Shown: positions 14,552 to 26,506, numbered from the stretch's first letter. The stretch: 64,000 nt of DNA from Acrocarpospora macrocephala (GCF_009687865.1 NZ_BLAE01000004.1:186001-250000); one strand, 5' to 3'. Made by a program: numbers and translations. The notes: generated by a model not told the origin, from the sequence alone.

Positions 14552-16150
14552 CTAAGCCGGTCTCCCGGGTAGCGGTACTCGGGAGATTTCGGTGAGTTCG
14601 GGTGGGTCCGCGACGGTCGTCGGGCTGTACCAGCGGGCTTCGGGGGCGCCGTCGGGCGGGAAGGTCAGCGTGGCCAGGGCGTTGGAGAACCACGGGCCGT
14701 TGGTGATCCGCCATTTGAAGGGTGGTTTGGGGAGTTTGGCGGTTCTGGCGATCAGTCCGCCGACCAGGGTGGCGACGCCGAACTGGGCGATGATGTTGGC
14801 CAGGCGGAGGGTGCGGCTGAGGGGGTTTCTGATCGGGGAGCAGACCAGCTGGTAGAGGGGCGCGCCCTTGACCTTGGCGACATACGAGTAGTGCACGTCT
14901 CCGGACAGGAGGAGCACGGTCTTCCCGGTTCCGGCCAGCATGGTGCATAGGCGTTCGAACGAACGGCGGAATGCCGCCCAGTGCTCCAGATCGACAGCTT
15001 GGCGGATACGTTCGGACCATCGGGCCACCCGCTTGCCCCACGCGCCGTCGGCGAGCGCTTCGTTCCAGGCTTCGACGTGGTGGATTCCAGCCGGAAGCAG
15101 GACAGGAACCGACGAGCCGACCAGGAGCATGTCGTACTCGCCAGCGACCTGTTGCTCCAGCCAGGCCCACTCGGTCGCGTCCAGCACCGACCGCTCCCCC
15201 GGCACCAGATGGCGCGCGCACCGCGTGTCCAGCATGATCAGCCGGACGCCGCCATAGTCCCGCGCGTAACTCCACCGGCTGGTGGTCGGATCAGCGTCGG
15301 CCCGTTCCGCGAAAGCGTCCAGGATCTCGGCTCCGTCCTCCGCCTCCCGGATCTTCCCGTAGACCTCGTCGACGGCCCGCTCGGCCGGCGTCAGATTGCC
15401 CAGATGCTGGTAGACCCAATACGCCCCCAGCCCCGCGACCACCCGGCGCTTCCACCACGCGATCTTGGCCATCTGCTCCCGCCACGGCTGCGAGGTGTTC
15501 CAGTCATCCCGCAGATCATGATCGTCAAAGATCATCGCGGTCGGCACCGTGGACAGCACCCACCGGATCTCCGGATCCGTCCAGGCCTGCCGATACAACT
15601 CCGCGTACTCCTCGAAGTCCGCGATCTCATCCACCGGCGCGGCACTCCCCCGCCGCTCCCGGATATATCCCACCATCTCCGCCGACGGCTCATCGGCGTA
15701 CACCTGATCCCCCAGCATCAGCAACAGATCAGGCAGCTGATCGTCAACCGTCATCCCATGCCCATACGCCCGAAGCGTGTCCACCCCATGACTGACCAGA
15801 TGCGCCGCGTCATGCGGCACACTCGTCCGGCACGACCCGAACACCACCTTCTCCAGCCGCTTCACCGGCCGGACAACACTCCGCTCCATCCCCTCCTCAG
15901 GCCACACCCCCACCCCATCCAGCTCCACCCGGTACGGCACCGCCTCCCGAACCGGCACATCAACCACCGCATAGTGATGCCCGTGCACCGTGAAAGTGCG
16001 CTCAGAAACCCGCTCCTCCCCCGCCACCACGGTGACCGTGCACGACGCACTGGTCTCAACCCAAACAGTCGCCGTGAACCCATCGACATGCCGCAACAAC
16101 GGCCCGATCACCAGGTGTGCCACCCCCAAGTGATACCGCAGGCACGACAT
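14552..16150 (-). CDS. PhoD-like alkaline phosphatase D family metallophosphatase
   Basis: This protein of about 532 residues starts with a short N-terminal beta domain (HLVIGPLLRHVDGFTATVWVET). The PhoD metallophosphatase domain follows: VVFGSCRTS, LLLMLGDQVYADE, MIFDDHDLRDDWN, LIMLDTRCARH and LLLSGDVHYSYVA supply the Asp/His/Asn metal ligands. No signal peptide is visible, unlike secreted PhoD enzymes, so it may act in the cytoplasm on phosphodiesters or other esters. The ATG at 16150 lies 23 bp after the TetR stop; a GTG at 16123 is an alternative. It is probably co-transcribed with the TetR gene. Confidence 0.85.
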   Translation of the reverse strand: MSCLRYHLGVAHLVIGPLLRHVDGFTATVWVETSASCTVTVVAGEERVSERTFTVHGHHYAVVDVPVREAVPYRVELDGVGVWPEEGMERSVVRPVKRLEKVVFGSCRTSVPHDAAHLVSHGVDTLRAYGHGMTVDDQLPDLLLMLGDQVYADEPSAEMVGYIRERRGSAAPVDEIADFEEYAELYRQAWTDPEIRWVLSTVPTAMIFDDHDLRDDWNTSQPWREQMAKIAWWKRRVVAGLGAYWVYQHLGNLTPAERAVDEVYGKIREAEDGAEILDAFAERADADPTTSRWSYARDYGGVRLIMLDTRCARHLVPGERSVLDATEWAWLEQQVAGEYDMLLVGSSVPVLLPAGIHHVEAWNEALADGAWGKRVARWSERIRQAVDLEHWAAFRRSFERLCTMLAGTGKTVLLLSGDVHYSYVAKVKGAPLYQLVCSPIRNPLSRTLRLANIIAQFGVATLVGGLIARTAKLPKPPFKWRITNGPWFSNALATLTFPPDGAPEARWYSPTTVADPPELTEISRVPLPGRPA

Positions 16151-16172
16151 CGCCCGCACCCCCGCGCGACGA

Positions 16173-16742
16173 TCAGCCGGCCAACGCCCCGCGCAGGAAC
16201 ACTTCCGTGATCGCCGCAGCCGCCGGTTCGACGCCGAGACCGCCGAGGCCACCGAGCATCACCCGCACCTTGATCCCTTCCAGCAGGCTCAGATAGACCT
16301 CGACCAGCGCCTCGCGCGACAGATCGGAACGCAGCGCCCCCTCCTCGGCCGCGCGGTCGAACAGAGCCCGCAGCGGCGCCATCATCGCCGTCTCGGCCGC
16401 CTCCTTCTGGGCCTCCGTCAGCGGGAACGAGCCGAGCCCGCGATATTTCAGCATCCCGGCGAGGACGGCCCGGGTGCCCCGGGCGAACGCCTCGGAGATC
16501 GGGATGTCGTCGAGCCGGGCATCGGCCAGCCGCTGGGCCACCTCGGCGAGGCCGGCCTCGAGCAGGGCGGCCAGCAATGCCTCGCGGCTCGGGAAGTAGC
16601 GATAAAGAGTGGCGCGGCCGACGCCCGCCGCGGTGGCCACATCGGTCATGCTCACCGATTCGCCCCGCTCGGCGATGAGCGCCGCGGCCGCCTCCAGAAT
16701 GCCGCTCGCCACGTGATCTCTGAGCGCTTGTCCTCGTACCAT
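16173..16742 (-). CDS. TetR-family transcriptional regulator
   Basis: This 189-residue protein has a TetR helix-turn-helix (ILEAAAALIAERGESVSMTDVATAAGVGRATLYRYFPSREALLAALLEAG) and a helical C-terminal ligand domain. It starts at ATG 16742 preceded by GTGGGGGTG. It is divergent from an SDR gene, and a perfect 8-bp inverted repeat lies between them over the SDR start. It most likely represses the SDR gene and possibly itself. The PhoD-like gene follows on the same strand. Confidence 0.9.
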   Translation of the reverse strand: MVRGQALRDHVASGILEAAAALIAERGESVSMTDVATAAGVGRATLYRYFPSREALLAALLEAGLAEVAQRLADARLDDIPISEAFARGTRAVLAGMLKYRGLGSFPLTEAQKEAAETAMMAPLRALFDRAAEEGALRSDLSREALVEVYLSLLEGIKVRVMLGGLGGLGVEPAAAAITEVFLRGALAG

Positions 16743-16770
16743 CACCCCCACTATACATCTCCGACTCATG

Positions 16771-16789
16771 ATGAGACACTCTGTCTCAT
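16771..16789. promoter_or_regulatory. TetR operator palindrome over SDR start
   Basis: ATGAGACA-CTC-TGTCTCAT is a perfect 8-bp inverted repeat with a 3-bp spacer, overlapping the SDR start codon (16788). Overlapping divergent -10 candidates lie just left of it: TATACAT (16752-16758) for the SDR and TATAGT (minus strand, 16755-16750) for tetR. Binding here would block initiation of the SDR transcript. The size and symmetry are typical of TetR operators. Confidence 0.75.
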
Positions 16790-17636
16790 GACTAAGGATC
16801 TTCATGGGCGTACCATCGTGATCACCGGTGCCAGTTCCGGCATCGGCGCGGCCGCCGCCCTTCGGCTGGCCGAGCGGGGTGCGACCGTCGTCGCGGTCGG
16901 GCGCTCGCCCGAGCGGACGCGGGAAATCGCGGCCCGGCTCGGCACGGAGCCGCAGATCGCCGACTTCGCCAGCTTCTCCGAGGTACGCGCGCTGGCCGGC
17001 CGCCTGCTCGACCGCTACCCGCGCATCGACGTGCTGGCCAACAACGCGGGCGGGCTGGTGTCGGAGCGACGCGTCACCGCCGACGGCCACGAGCTGACCT
17101 TCCAGGCCAACCACCTCGCGCCGTTCCTGCTGACGAAGCTTCTGCTGCCCCGGCTCCGGGAGAGCCGCGCCCGGGTCGTGACGACCGCCAGCGTCGGCAA
17201 CCGGTTCGGCAAGCTGGACCTCGACGACCTGGAGTGGACGCGACGCCGCTACGGCGGCGGCTGGATCGCCTACTCGACGAGCAAGCTGATGAACATCCTG
17301 TTCACCCGGGAACTGGCCCGCCGCGAGGCCGGAGTGACGGCGGTCTGCTTCCATCCACGGCGGGTCGCCGGGGAGCGCGGAGTCGAGCAGGAGATCCGGT
17401 TCGCGTCCGGCTCCGGGCTGGTCGGAGTGGTGAGCCGGATCCCGCTCATCCGGCGGGTCGCGCTCGGCGCGGCGGACGGCGCGGGCCCCTTGATCGCCCT
17501 GGCGAGCGCGTCCGAGGTCGCCAACGGCGCCTACCACGACGGGCTGCGAGCCGGGGCGAAGGTCAACCCGCAGGCCGATGACGCCCGGCTCGCGGCACGG
17601 TTGTGGGAGCTCTCGGAGGCTTACGTCTCGGCGTAG
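16788..17636 (+). CDS. Short-chain dehydrogenase/reductase
   Basis: This 282-residue classical SDR has the cofactor motif TGASSGIG (residues 13-20), the NNAGG motif (LANNAGGLV) and a catalytic Tyr/Lys pair in YSTSK. The region after the Tyr/Lys pair is typical of retinol-dehydrogenase-like SDRs. It uses NAD(P) to oxidise or reduce an alcohol or ketone; the substrate is unknown. The start ATG lies inside the palindromic operator, so the transcript leader is short. The divergent TetR gene probably controls it. Confidence 0.88.
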   Translation: MTKDLHGRTIVITGASSGIGAAAALRLAERGATVVAVGRSPERTREIAARLGTEPQIADFASFSEVRALAGRLLDRYPRIDVLANNAGGLVSERRVTADGHELTFQANHLAPFLLTKLLLPRLRESRARVVTTASVGNRFGKLDLDDLEWTRRRYGGGWIAYSTSKLMNILFTRELARREAGVTAVCFHPRRVAGERGVEQEIRFASGSGLVGVVSRIPLIRRVALGAADGAGPLIALASASEVANGAYHDGLRAGAKVNPQADDARLAARLWELSEAYVSA

Positions 17637-17857
17637 CCGCCAGGAGACCGGTTGCGACACGCTCCAAAACGGCCAACAGGCAGACCTATTCCGCCGACTC
17701 GGCATATTCCCCCGAGGGCCGACGCCAGGATTGGATCACAGGTAGAGGCGTCGCACGGGGATCGGTGCCGGTGGGAACGTTCCGTCAATGACGACGGGAC
17801 GGGCCGGAGCCGTCCCCGTGCGGCGCACCGACACTAGATGGAGGAGAACTCTCCGAC

Positions 17858-19128
<1,271 letters not shown>

Positions 19129-19138
<10 letters not shown>

Positions 19139-20028
19139 GATCCTTCCTGAGTGACGATCTGCTCGCAGAGGAGATGGGTCTCCAGAGCGTCATCGGCATC
19201 GAGCAGCCTGCCGGCACCGACCGCGTCCAGGAAGGTGTGGCAGGCCTGCTCGATGCCGCGTTGCCGGGAGACCGGCGTCCAGTCCGGACGTCGGACGAGC
19301 GTCTCGCCAGGGGTGAAGTCGACGACGTCGCCGAGGTTGAGCACGCGGCGTTTGATGCCGCCGCCCATGGTTTCGCAGGTCTCCTCGGCGGCGCCGCTGA
19401 CCCTGCTCATGATCCCTAGCGCCGTGAATCCGTCCCCCTCGAGTTCGAGGACGACGTGTTCGAGCAGCCCGCCGACCACCCGCGTCCTGATCCGGGTCCC
19501 GGTGACCTCGCCCGGAGCCAGGAACCGCAGCGTGTCGACCACGTGGATGAAGTCATCAAATATCGCGACTCGTGGGTCTTCAGCGAGGTTTGCCCGGTTC
19601 TTTTGCATGATCACCAGGTCGCGCGGGAGTCCGGCCAGAACCACGTACGCGGGGGCGTACCGGCGATTGAACCCCACCATCAGCGAACGTTCGCGCAACC
19701 GCGCCAGCCGGACGAGTTTCTCCGCGTCCACGAAGTGATAAGCGAGCGGTTTGTCGACGAAGACGTGCACACCCGCGTCCAGCAGCCCGCTGACGATCTC
19801 CACATGCGCGGCGGTGGCCGCGTGCACGAAAGCCGCGTCGATCCCATCGGCGATCAGATCATCCACCCGCGAGAACCGGCCGGACACCCGGTAGGCGTCA
19901 CCCATCCGCCGCAATGTCCGCGGGTCACGCGTGCAGAGCCGTAAGTCCAGCCCGGGGGTGGCGGCGAGCACCGGCAGGTACGCCTTCGCGGCGATATCGC
20001 CGAGCCCGATCACTCCAATACGCAACAT
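19129..20028 (-). CDS. Gfo/Idh/MocA-family oxidoreductase
   Basis: This 299-residue protein has an N-terminal Rossmann fold (LRIGVIGLGDIAAKAYLPVLA) and the family's VDKPLAYHFVDAEKLVRLA motif with the catalytic Lys, followed by a C-terminal beta-sheet domain. It probably oxidises or reduces a sugar or cyclitol with NAD(P). Nothing nearby indicates the substrate. The 3' end overlaps the convergent glutamate dehydrogenase gene by 10 bp. Confidence 0.88.
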
Positions 20029-20052
20029 CCCCCGACCCTACATAAGACGACA

Positions 20053-20979
20053 TCACCGGGTTTGCGCGGCGAGATGCTGCATGCTCGCCTTGAGGGCCTC
20101 GTCGATGGGCGTCGGCGCGACGCCGAAGGTCTTCTGGAACGCGGAGGAGTCCAGCACGAACGGCCGGTCGAACTGGTAGCGGGTCTCGCGGAGCTCCCGC
20201 ATGAACGGCATGAACAGCCCCAGAGCCGTGACCCCCCACATGGGAATCTCCGTGATCCGGGGAGATCGCGCCCCGGCCAGGGTGGCGACACGCTCGGCGA
20301 CCTGCCGGATCGTGAGCGGCGGCACCGTCGGCACGTGCCAGGGCCGCCCCCAGGCCCGCTCATCCGTTCCCGCGATCACCAACGCCCGCGCCACATCCGG
20401 CAGGTACGTCCACGAGTGCGGAATATCGGGATCACTCAGCACGAGGGCCCGCTTGCCCGCCGCCACCGGACCGATCACCTGCATGGACAGGTACGCCTGG
20501 TCCGTGGACCCCGGACCGAAATAGTCGGACCCGCGCACTTCGGTGGCCCTGATCCGCCCGGCCTCGTGGCTGGCCAGCACCTGCCGCCACATCTCGGTCC
20601 TGACCCGTGCCTTGTGGCCCGTCGCGGCCAGCGGAAGGTCCTCGGTCATGACGTCCACGGGCCCGTACATGTACAGGTTGCCGACCGTGGCCAGCACGGC
20701 GCTGTTGGCCTCCGCGGTGCGGAGGATCGCGTTCGCGATGGGCGGCCAGTCGGTCGGCCAGCGGTGATATTTCGGGTTCACGCAGTTGTAGAGGACATCG
20801 GCTCCCCGGGCGGCGCGGCCGAGCGCGTCGGCGTCCGCGGCGTCGGCGGCGACCTTCGTGATGTGCTCGGGCCCGGAGCCCGACCGGGACACCAGGACGA
20901 CCTCGTGCCCCTGCGCGTCCAGCATTTCGGCGACCTGGCGGCCGACCTGACCCGCTCCGACGATGACGTGCTTACCCAT
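20053..20979 (-). CDS. NAD-dependent epimerase/dehydratase-family (atypical SDR) protein
   Basis: This 308-residue extended or atypical SDR has the N-terminal motif HVIVGAGQVGRQVAEML and a degenerate catalytic region (ATVGNLYMYGP); the classical YxxxK is not evident. Similar proteins act as NAD(P)-binding reductases or regulators. It lies 9 bp after the SRPBCC gene on the same strand, so the two form an operon divergent from a TetR gene. A linked role in handling a small hydrophobic ligand is plausible but unproven. Confidence 0.82.
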   Translation of the reverse strand: MGKHVIVGAGQVGRQVAEMLDAQGHEVVLVSRSGSGPEHITKVAADAADADALGRAARGADVLYNCVNPKYHRWPTDWPPIANAILRTAEANSAVLATVGNLYMYGPVDVMTEDLPLAATGHKARVRTEMWRQVLASHEAGRIRATEVRGSDYFGPGSTDQAYLSMQVIGPVAAGKRALVLSDPDIPHSWTYLPDVARALVIAGTDERAWGRPWHVPTVPPLTIRQVAERVATLAGARSPRITEIPMWGVTALGLFMPFMRELRETRYQFDRPFVLDSSAFQKTFGVAPTPIDEALKASMQHLAAQTR

Positions 20980-20988
20980 GATGTGCTC

Positions 20989-21477
20989 CTATTTCTCGGC
21001 TTCGGTCTTGAGTGCGGACAAGTAACGTTCGTGTCCTTCGCGGAGCTTGTCCGAGCCGTACAGCACGGAGGCGAAGGGCCCGGCGAGGGATTCGGACATG
21101 GTGACGCGGGTCCTGGCGTCGTCCAGGGGCTCCAGCAGGTGCCGGTCCACGGCCTTGAAGCCGAAGACGACGCCGGTCCAGGTCAGCTCGCGCCCCGGAT
21201 CGATCACGGCGAACCTGGAGGTGATCTTCATGCTGCCCAGCTGCCATCGGAAGAACGCGCCCGGGGCCGTCTCGGTCAGGTCGAGCACCCGATACTGCGG
21301 ATACCACGCCGGCCAGCCGCGAAGGTCGCTCATGACCTCCCACACCCGGTCGACCGGCGCGTTCACGACGACGCTGGAGGTGGAGACGACCGGCGCCTTC
21401 TCGTCGATCCGGCCGCGCAGCGCGTAGTCGGTGTGCAGCTTCTCGAGGGATGGCCCCCGGTAGAACAACCCATTCAT
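20989..21477 (-). CDS. SRPBCC (START-like) family protein
   Basis: This 162-residue protein has the polyketide-cyclase/START-like fold. The pattern VVVNAPVDRVWEVMSDLRGWPAWYPQYRVLDL is typical, and the C-terminal helix is SVLYGSDKLREGHERYLSALKTEAEK. These proteins bind hydrophobic ligands in a cavity. It is the first gene of the operon with the atypical SDR. Two palindromes of the TetR-operator kind lie immediately upstream. Confidence 0.88.
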   Translation of the reverse strand: MNGLFYRGPSLEKLHTDYALRGRIDEKAPVVSTSSVVVNAPVDRVWEVMSDLRGWPAWYPQYRVLDLTETAPGAFFRWQLGSMKITSRFAVIDPGRELTWTGVVFGFKAVDRHLLEPLDDARTRVTMSESLAGPFASVLYGSDKLREGHERYLSALKTEAEK

Positions 21478-21495
21478 TGGCGTCCCCTTCCTTAC

Positions 21496-21544
21496 GAGAG
21501 CAATGCTCTCTCAATAGAGCACCAATCGTCAAGAGCACTGCTCT
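21496..21544. promoter_or_regulatory. Two TetR-type palindromic operators between SRPBCC and tetR
   Basis: GAGAGCAATGCTCTC (21496-21510, 7-bp arms) and AGAGCACTGCTCT (21532-21544, 6-bp arms) share the half-site AGAGCA. A single half-site TAGAGCA lies between them. They lie between the divergent SRPBCC and TetR starts and are the likely binding sites of that TetR protein, which would then control both directions. Confidence 0.75.
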
Positions 21545-21577
21545 CGATTTATCGCGGCGCTCTGATATGGTGCCCAA

Positions 21578-22276
21578 GTGAACGCAAGCCGTACCGCACG
21601 GGAACGTGTCCGGGCCGAACTGGTCCGGGAGATCACCGACATCGCCCGAGTCCAGCTGGCCAGCGAGGGGGCGAGCGGCCTGTCGCTGCGCGCGGTCGCG
21701 CGCGAGATGGGCATGGTGTCCTCCGCCGTGCACCGCTATTTCCCGACCAAGGATGATCTGCTCACTGCCCTGATCGTGGACGGTTACAACTCCGTGGGCG
21801 CCGCCGTCGAGGACGCGGACGCCGCAGGACCGCCGGACGACTTCGGCGCGCGCTGGCTGATCGTCTGCCACGCGGTCCGGAACTGGGCGCTGGCCCGCCC
21901 ACACGAATACGCGCTGATCTACGGCTCACCGGTCCCCGGCTACCGCGCCCCCGAGGACACGATCGGCCCGGCCAGCCGCGCCACCACCGTCTACGGGCGC
22001 ATCCTCGGCGACGCCCACCGCGCCGGGCGCCTGTCGCCGCCGGACATCTGCCCCCCGGTCCCGCCCATCCTGAGCACCGACGCCGAGATCATCAGATCCC
22101 TCATGCCCGGCGTCTCCGACGACGTGATCACCCGCGCCATCACCGCCTGGACCGGCCTGTACGGCATGATCAGCTTCGAGCTCTTCGGCCAGTTCAACAA
22201 CGTGGTCACCCACCGGGCCGAACTCTTCGACCACAACATGCGGGGCCTGGCCCGCTTCCTCGGCCTCCCCGACTAG
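21578..22276 (+). CDS. TetR-family transcriptional regulator with WHG-type C-terminal domain
   Basis: This 232-residue protein starts at GTG. The helix-turn-helix is ITDIARVQLASEGASGLSLRAVAREMGMVSSAVHRYFPTKDDLLTALI. The C-terminal domain contains NWALARPHEYALIYGSPVPGY and MISFELFGQFNN, as in the WHG-domain TetR group. It is divergent from the SRPBCC/SDR operon, with two palindromic operators in between. The gene end overlaps the ArsR gene end by 4 bp. Confidence 0.9.
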   Translation: MNASRTARERVRAELVREITDIARVQLASEGASGLSLRAVAREMGMVSSAVHRYFPTKDDLLTALIVDGYNSVGAAVEDADAAGPPDDFGARWLIVCHAVRNWALARPHEYALIYGSPVPGYRAPEDTIGPASRATTVYGRILGDAHRAGRLSPPDICPPVPPILSTDAEIIRSLMPGVSDDVITRAITAWTGLYGMISFELFGQFNNVVTHRAELFDHNMRGLARFLGLPD

Positions 22277-22608
22277 TTCCGCCGGGACTGCTCCAGCTCG
22301 GCGAGCAGCTCACGCTGCCCTGCCAGCAGCTCAGTGAGGATCCCCCGGGCCGCCCGCATCAGCTCGGACACATCCGGCCCGGCCAGCTCGTAAGCGACGG
22401 TCGTCCCGTCGCGCCGGGCCGTCACCAGCCCGGCCCGGCGCAGCACCGCGAGCTGCTGGGAGAGGTTGGGCGCTTCGACCTCCATCTCGACCAGCAGGTC
22501 GCGCACGTGTTTCGGCCCTTCGCACAGGAGCTCAAGCACCCGGATGCGGAGCGGATGGCCGAGGGTTTTGAACAGTTCCGCCTTGGCCTGGTAGAGCGGC
22601 ACGGGCAT
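22273..22608 (-). CDS. ArsR-family winged-helix regulator
   Basis: This 111-residue protein has the ArsR/SmtB winged helix: LFKTLGHPLRIRVLELLCEGPKHVRDLLVEMEVEAPNLSQQLAVLRRAGLVTARRDGTTVAYEL. The classical metal-binding ELCVCDL motif of helix alpha-3 is absent (here HVRDLLVEM), so it may sense something other than arsenite. It lies 2 bp after the DUF3073 gene and is probably co-transcribed with it. Confidence 0.88.
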   Translation of the reverse strand: MPVPLYQAKAELFKTLGHPLRIRVLELLCEGPKHVRDLLVEMEVEAPNLSQQLAVLRRAGLVTARRDGTTVAYELAGPDVSELMRAARGILTELLAGQRELLAELEQSRRN

Positions 22609-22610
22609 TA

Positions 22611-22784
22611 CTAGACGCCCTGCTCCGTTTCGTACTGCTCCGTCTCGCTGTCGTCGCTCCGGTTCGCGGCGGGCGCCCCGTCGACGCCCAGTTCCCGTCG
22701 CAGCGACTCCAGGTCGCCGCCATCGCGATATTTCAGCTCGCGAGCGACCTTCACCTGCTTTGCCTTGGCCCGACCCCGTCCCAT
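22611..22784 (-). CDS. DUF3073 small protein
   Basis: This 57-residue protein begins MGRGRAKAKQVKVARELKYRDGGDLESLRRELG, the highly conserved start of DUF3073, with an acidic variable tail. The ATG follows GAGGAGAGGCC. The family is actinobacterial and its function is unknown. Directly downstream is the ArsR regulator. Confidence 0.88.
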   Translation of the reverse strand: MGRGRAKAKQVKVARELKYRDGGDLESLRRELGVDGAPAANRSDDSETEQYETEQGV

Positions 22785-22904
22785 GGCCTCTCCTCCTCGC
22801 TTGCCATGATGGGCAATTAAGCAAATCTGCAAGTGTCAGCCTAACGTGAGCCGCCGACAAAAACTCGGCTCCGGGCCACCTCGCCAGGTGGCCCGGAGCG
22901 AATG

Positions 22905-24699
<1,795 letters not shown>

Positions 24700-24718
<19 letters not shown>

Positions 24719-24744
24719 CAGCTAAGAAGCAGACCGCGCAGCAT
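24700..24744 (-). CDS. leuA leader peptide (MLRGLLLSCRGEGL)
   Basis: This 14-codon frame has five leucines, including three in a row, and ends in TAG 83 bases before the leuA start. A -10-like TACTGT lies about 10 bases upstream of the ATG, so the leader transcript may begin at or near the start codon. Ribosome stalling on the Leu codons under leucine shortage would alter pairing of the arms at 24666-24718. This is the classical attenuator layout; leucine leader peptides have been described for actinomycete leuA genes. Confidence 0.7.
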
Positions 24745-24785
24745 GTCTTGCACAGTAGCAGACGCAGGAGAACACCCGAGACCGC

Positions 24786-25607
24786 TCAGCCGGTCAGCAC
24801 CTCCAGCAGCTGCTGGACCCGCCCGGCTACCGAGGCCCGCCCATAGGCCAGGTAGTGCCGGGGATCGACCACTTTGGAATCGGTCAATCCCCCACGAATT
24901 CCAGCGGTGAACATGACGTTCAGCTGGGTCGCGATATTGATCTTTGTCATCCCATGCCGGACGGCCCGGACCAGCCCAGCGTCAGGCACCCCCGACGAAC
25001 CGTGCAGCACCAGCGGCACCTCAACCGTCTCCCGCAACCGCGTGATCAGCTCGAAGTCCAGCTCGGCGTCCTGCGTCACCATCGCGTGCGACGTCCCCAC
25101 CGCCACCGCGAGCGCGTCCACCCCCGTCGCCTCCACAAAGGCGGCGGCCTCGGCCGGATCGGTACGAACCCCCGGCGCGTGCACCCCGTCCTTCCCGCCC
25201 ACTTTCCCCAGCTCCGCCTCCACGAACACCCCGGACCGCCGCACGATCTCCGCGGTGGCCGCGACGTTCTCCTCGTACGGCAACGCCGACGCGTCGAACA
25301 TCACCGACGAGAACCCCAGCCGCACCGCCCGCTCCACCAACTCCCAGGTGGTGGCGTGATCGAGATGCACCGCGACCGGAACCCGCGCTGAGTCGGCGAC
25401 CGCCAGGCAGGCCGCCCCGATCGCGTCGATCGCCCCGTGATACGCGGCCGTGTTCTCGCTGACCTGCAGGATCACCGGCTCCCCGATCCGCTCCGCCCCT
25501 TTCACGATGCCCACGGCGTGAACGACCTCGATCACGTTGAACGCGCCCGCGCCCACCCGCCGCCGCCGGGCGCTGTCGATGATCTCGGCAGTGGTGATCA
25601 GCGTCAT
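24786..25607 (-). CDS. Class II fructose-bisphosphate/tagatose-bisphosphate aldolase family
   Basis: This 273-residue zinc-dependent ketose-bisphosphate aldolase has AGAFNVIEVVHAVGIVKGAE, the zinc motif VAVHLDHATTWELVERAVRLGFSSVMFDAS, VEAELGKVGGKDG, AVGTSHAM and LVLHGSSGVPDAGLVRAVRHGMTKINIAT. It cleaves a ketose bisphosphate to DHAP and an aldehyde. The GatY/KbaY-like size and partnership with a SIS-domain gene suggest amino-sugar or tagatose-type catabolism rather than glycolysis. Its ATG overlaps the SIS stop (ATGA). Confidence 0.85.
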   Translation of the reverse strand: MTLITTAEIIDSARRRRVGAGAFNVIEVVHAVGIVKGAERIGEPVILQVSENTAAYHGAIDAIGAACLAVADSARVPVAVHLDHATTWELVERAVRLGFSSVMFDASALPYEENVAATAEIVRRSGVFVEAELGKVGGKDGVHAPGVRTDPAEAAAFVEATGVDALAVAVGTSHAMVTQDAELDFELITRLRETVEVPLVLHGSSGVPDAGLVRAVRHGMTKINIATQLNVMFTAGIRGGLTDSKVVDPRHYLAYGRASVAGRVQQLLEVLTG

Positions 25608-26470
25608 CGCGTCACGACCGAACGGGACAGATGATCGGGACTGTCGCAGTTCAGCCCCCGATGCCGCGCGAAGTCCACCGCCAGCCGGTGCACCACGACC
25701 AGCTCCGCCTGCGGATCGGCAGTTGCCACCCTGAGCGTGGCCCCGGTCCCGGCGATCGCTTCGACGACGTCCTCGGGCAACGGCGCCAGCGACCACACCA
25801 GACTCCGCGGCCCCGCGCACGCGATCGGCCCGTGCCGGTATTCCAGCGTCGCGTACGACTCCGTCCACAACTTGGCCGCCTCCCGGCACTTGAGCGCCGC
25901 CTCCTCGGCCAGCCCCAGCGTCCACCCGGTCCCCAGGAAGACGACGTGATCGAAGTCCGCGGGATCCGGCAGCGGCTCCTGGAGGGCGTGCTCGGCCTCG
26001 GCGGGCAGCCCGCTCACGTCCTCGCCGATCGAGGCACGCAGCAGCGTGAGCGCCGAGGTGGCGAAGCGGGTCTGCACCACCGACCGCTCGTCGGCGAAGT
26101 CCAGCAGCACCTGCCGATGGGTCAGCTCGGTGATCGGCGACCCGGGCGTGCCGGTGATCGCGACCGTGGTCATACGCTCGGACAGCTGCTCCGCCAGCGG
26201 CAGCAGATCGCTGGTCGTGCCCGACCGCGACAGCAGGATCGCCATGTCGTACGGATCCTCGTCGGCGAACTCGGTGGCGATCGTTGCCCTGGTCCGCCCC
26301 CGGCCCAGGCTCTGCCGGCGTCGCGCGTACGCGTCGAGGATGTAGAACGAGGTCCCGCAGCCGACCCCGAGCACGTTCAGCCCGGCTCGGGGCAGATCCG
26401 CGTACGGGACAGCCAGGGTCCTGGTCCACATCTCCGGCTGGCTCTCGACCTCGGCTTGGGTATGGCTCAC
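25604..26470 (-). CDS. SIS-domain sugar-phosphate isomerase/deaminase (AgaS/GlmS-like)
   Basis: This 288-residue protein has two SIS domains: NVLGVGCGTSFYILDAYAR and ILLSRSGTTSDLLPLAEQL in the first, VVFLGTGWTLGLAEEAALKCREAAKLWTESYATLEYRHGPIA in the second. It probably isomerises or deaminates an amino-sugar phosphate, feeding the overlapping aldolase gene. I chose the GTG at 26470 (MSHTQAEVESQPEMW) because GGGAGA lies 6-7 bases upstream and the family starts this way; ATG 26497 is an alternative. Three 9-bp repeats with a -35-like TTTGAC lie upstream. Confidence 0.83.
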   Translation of the reverse strand: MSHTQAEVESQPEMWTRTLAVPYADLPRAGLNVLGVGCGTSFYILDAYARRRQSLGRGRTRATIATEFADEDPYDMAILLSRSGTTSDLLPLAEQLSERMTTVAITGTPGSPITELTHRQVLLDFADERSVVQTRFATSALTLLRASIGEDVSGLPAEAEHALQEPLPDPADFDHVVFLGTGWTLGLAEEAALKCREAAKLWTESYATLEYRHGPIACAGPRSLVWSLAPLPEDVVEAIAGTGATLRVATADPQAELVVVHRLAVDFARHRGLNCDSPDHLSRSVVTR

Positions 26471-26506
26471 CGCTGCGTCTCCCACTTTCGGCAACATCAC
26501 CGACAA

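Noticed and set aside
15862-16252. Extended N-terminus for the PhoD-like protein starting at 16252
   Set aside because: It would overlap the TetR coding region by 80 bp and the added residues are low-complexity; ATG 16150 fits the gene spacing.
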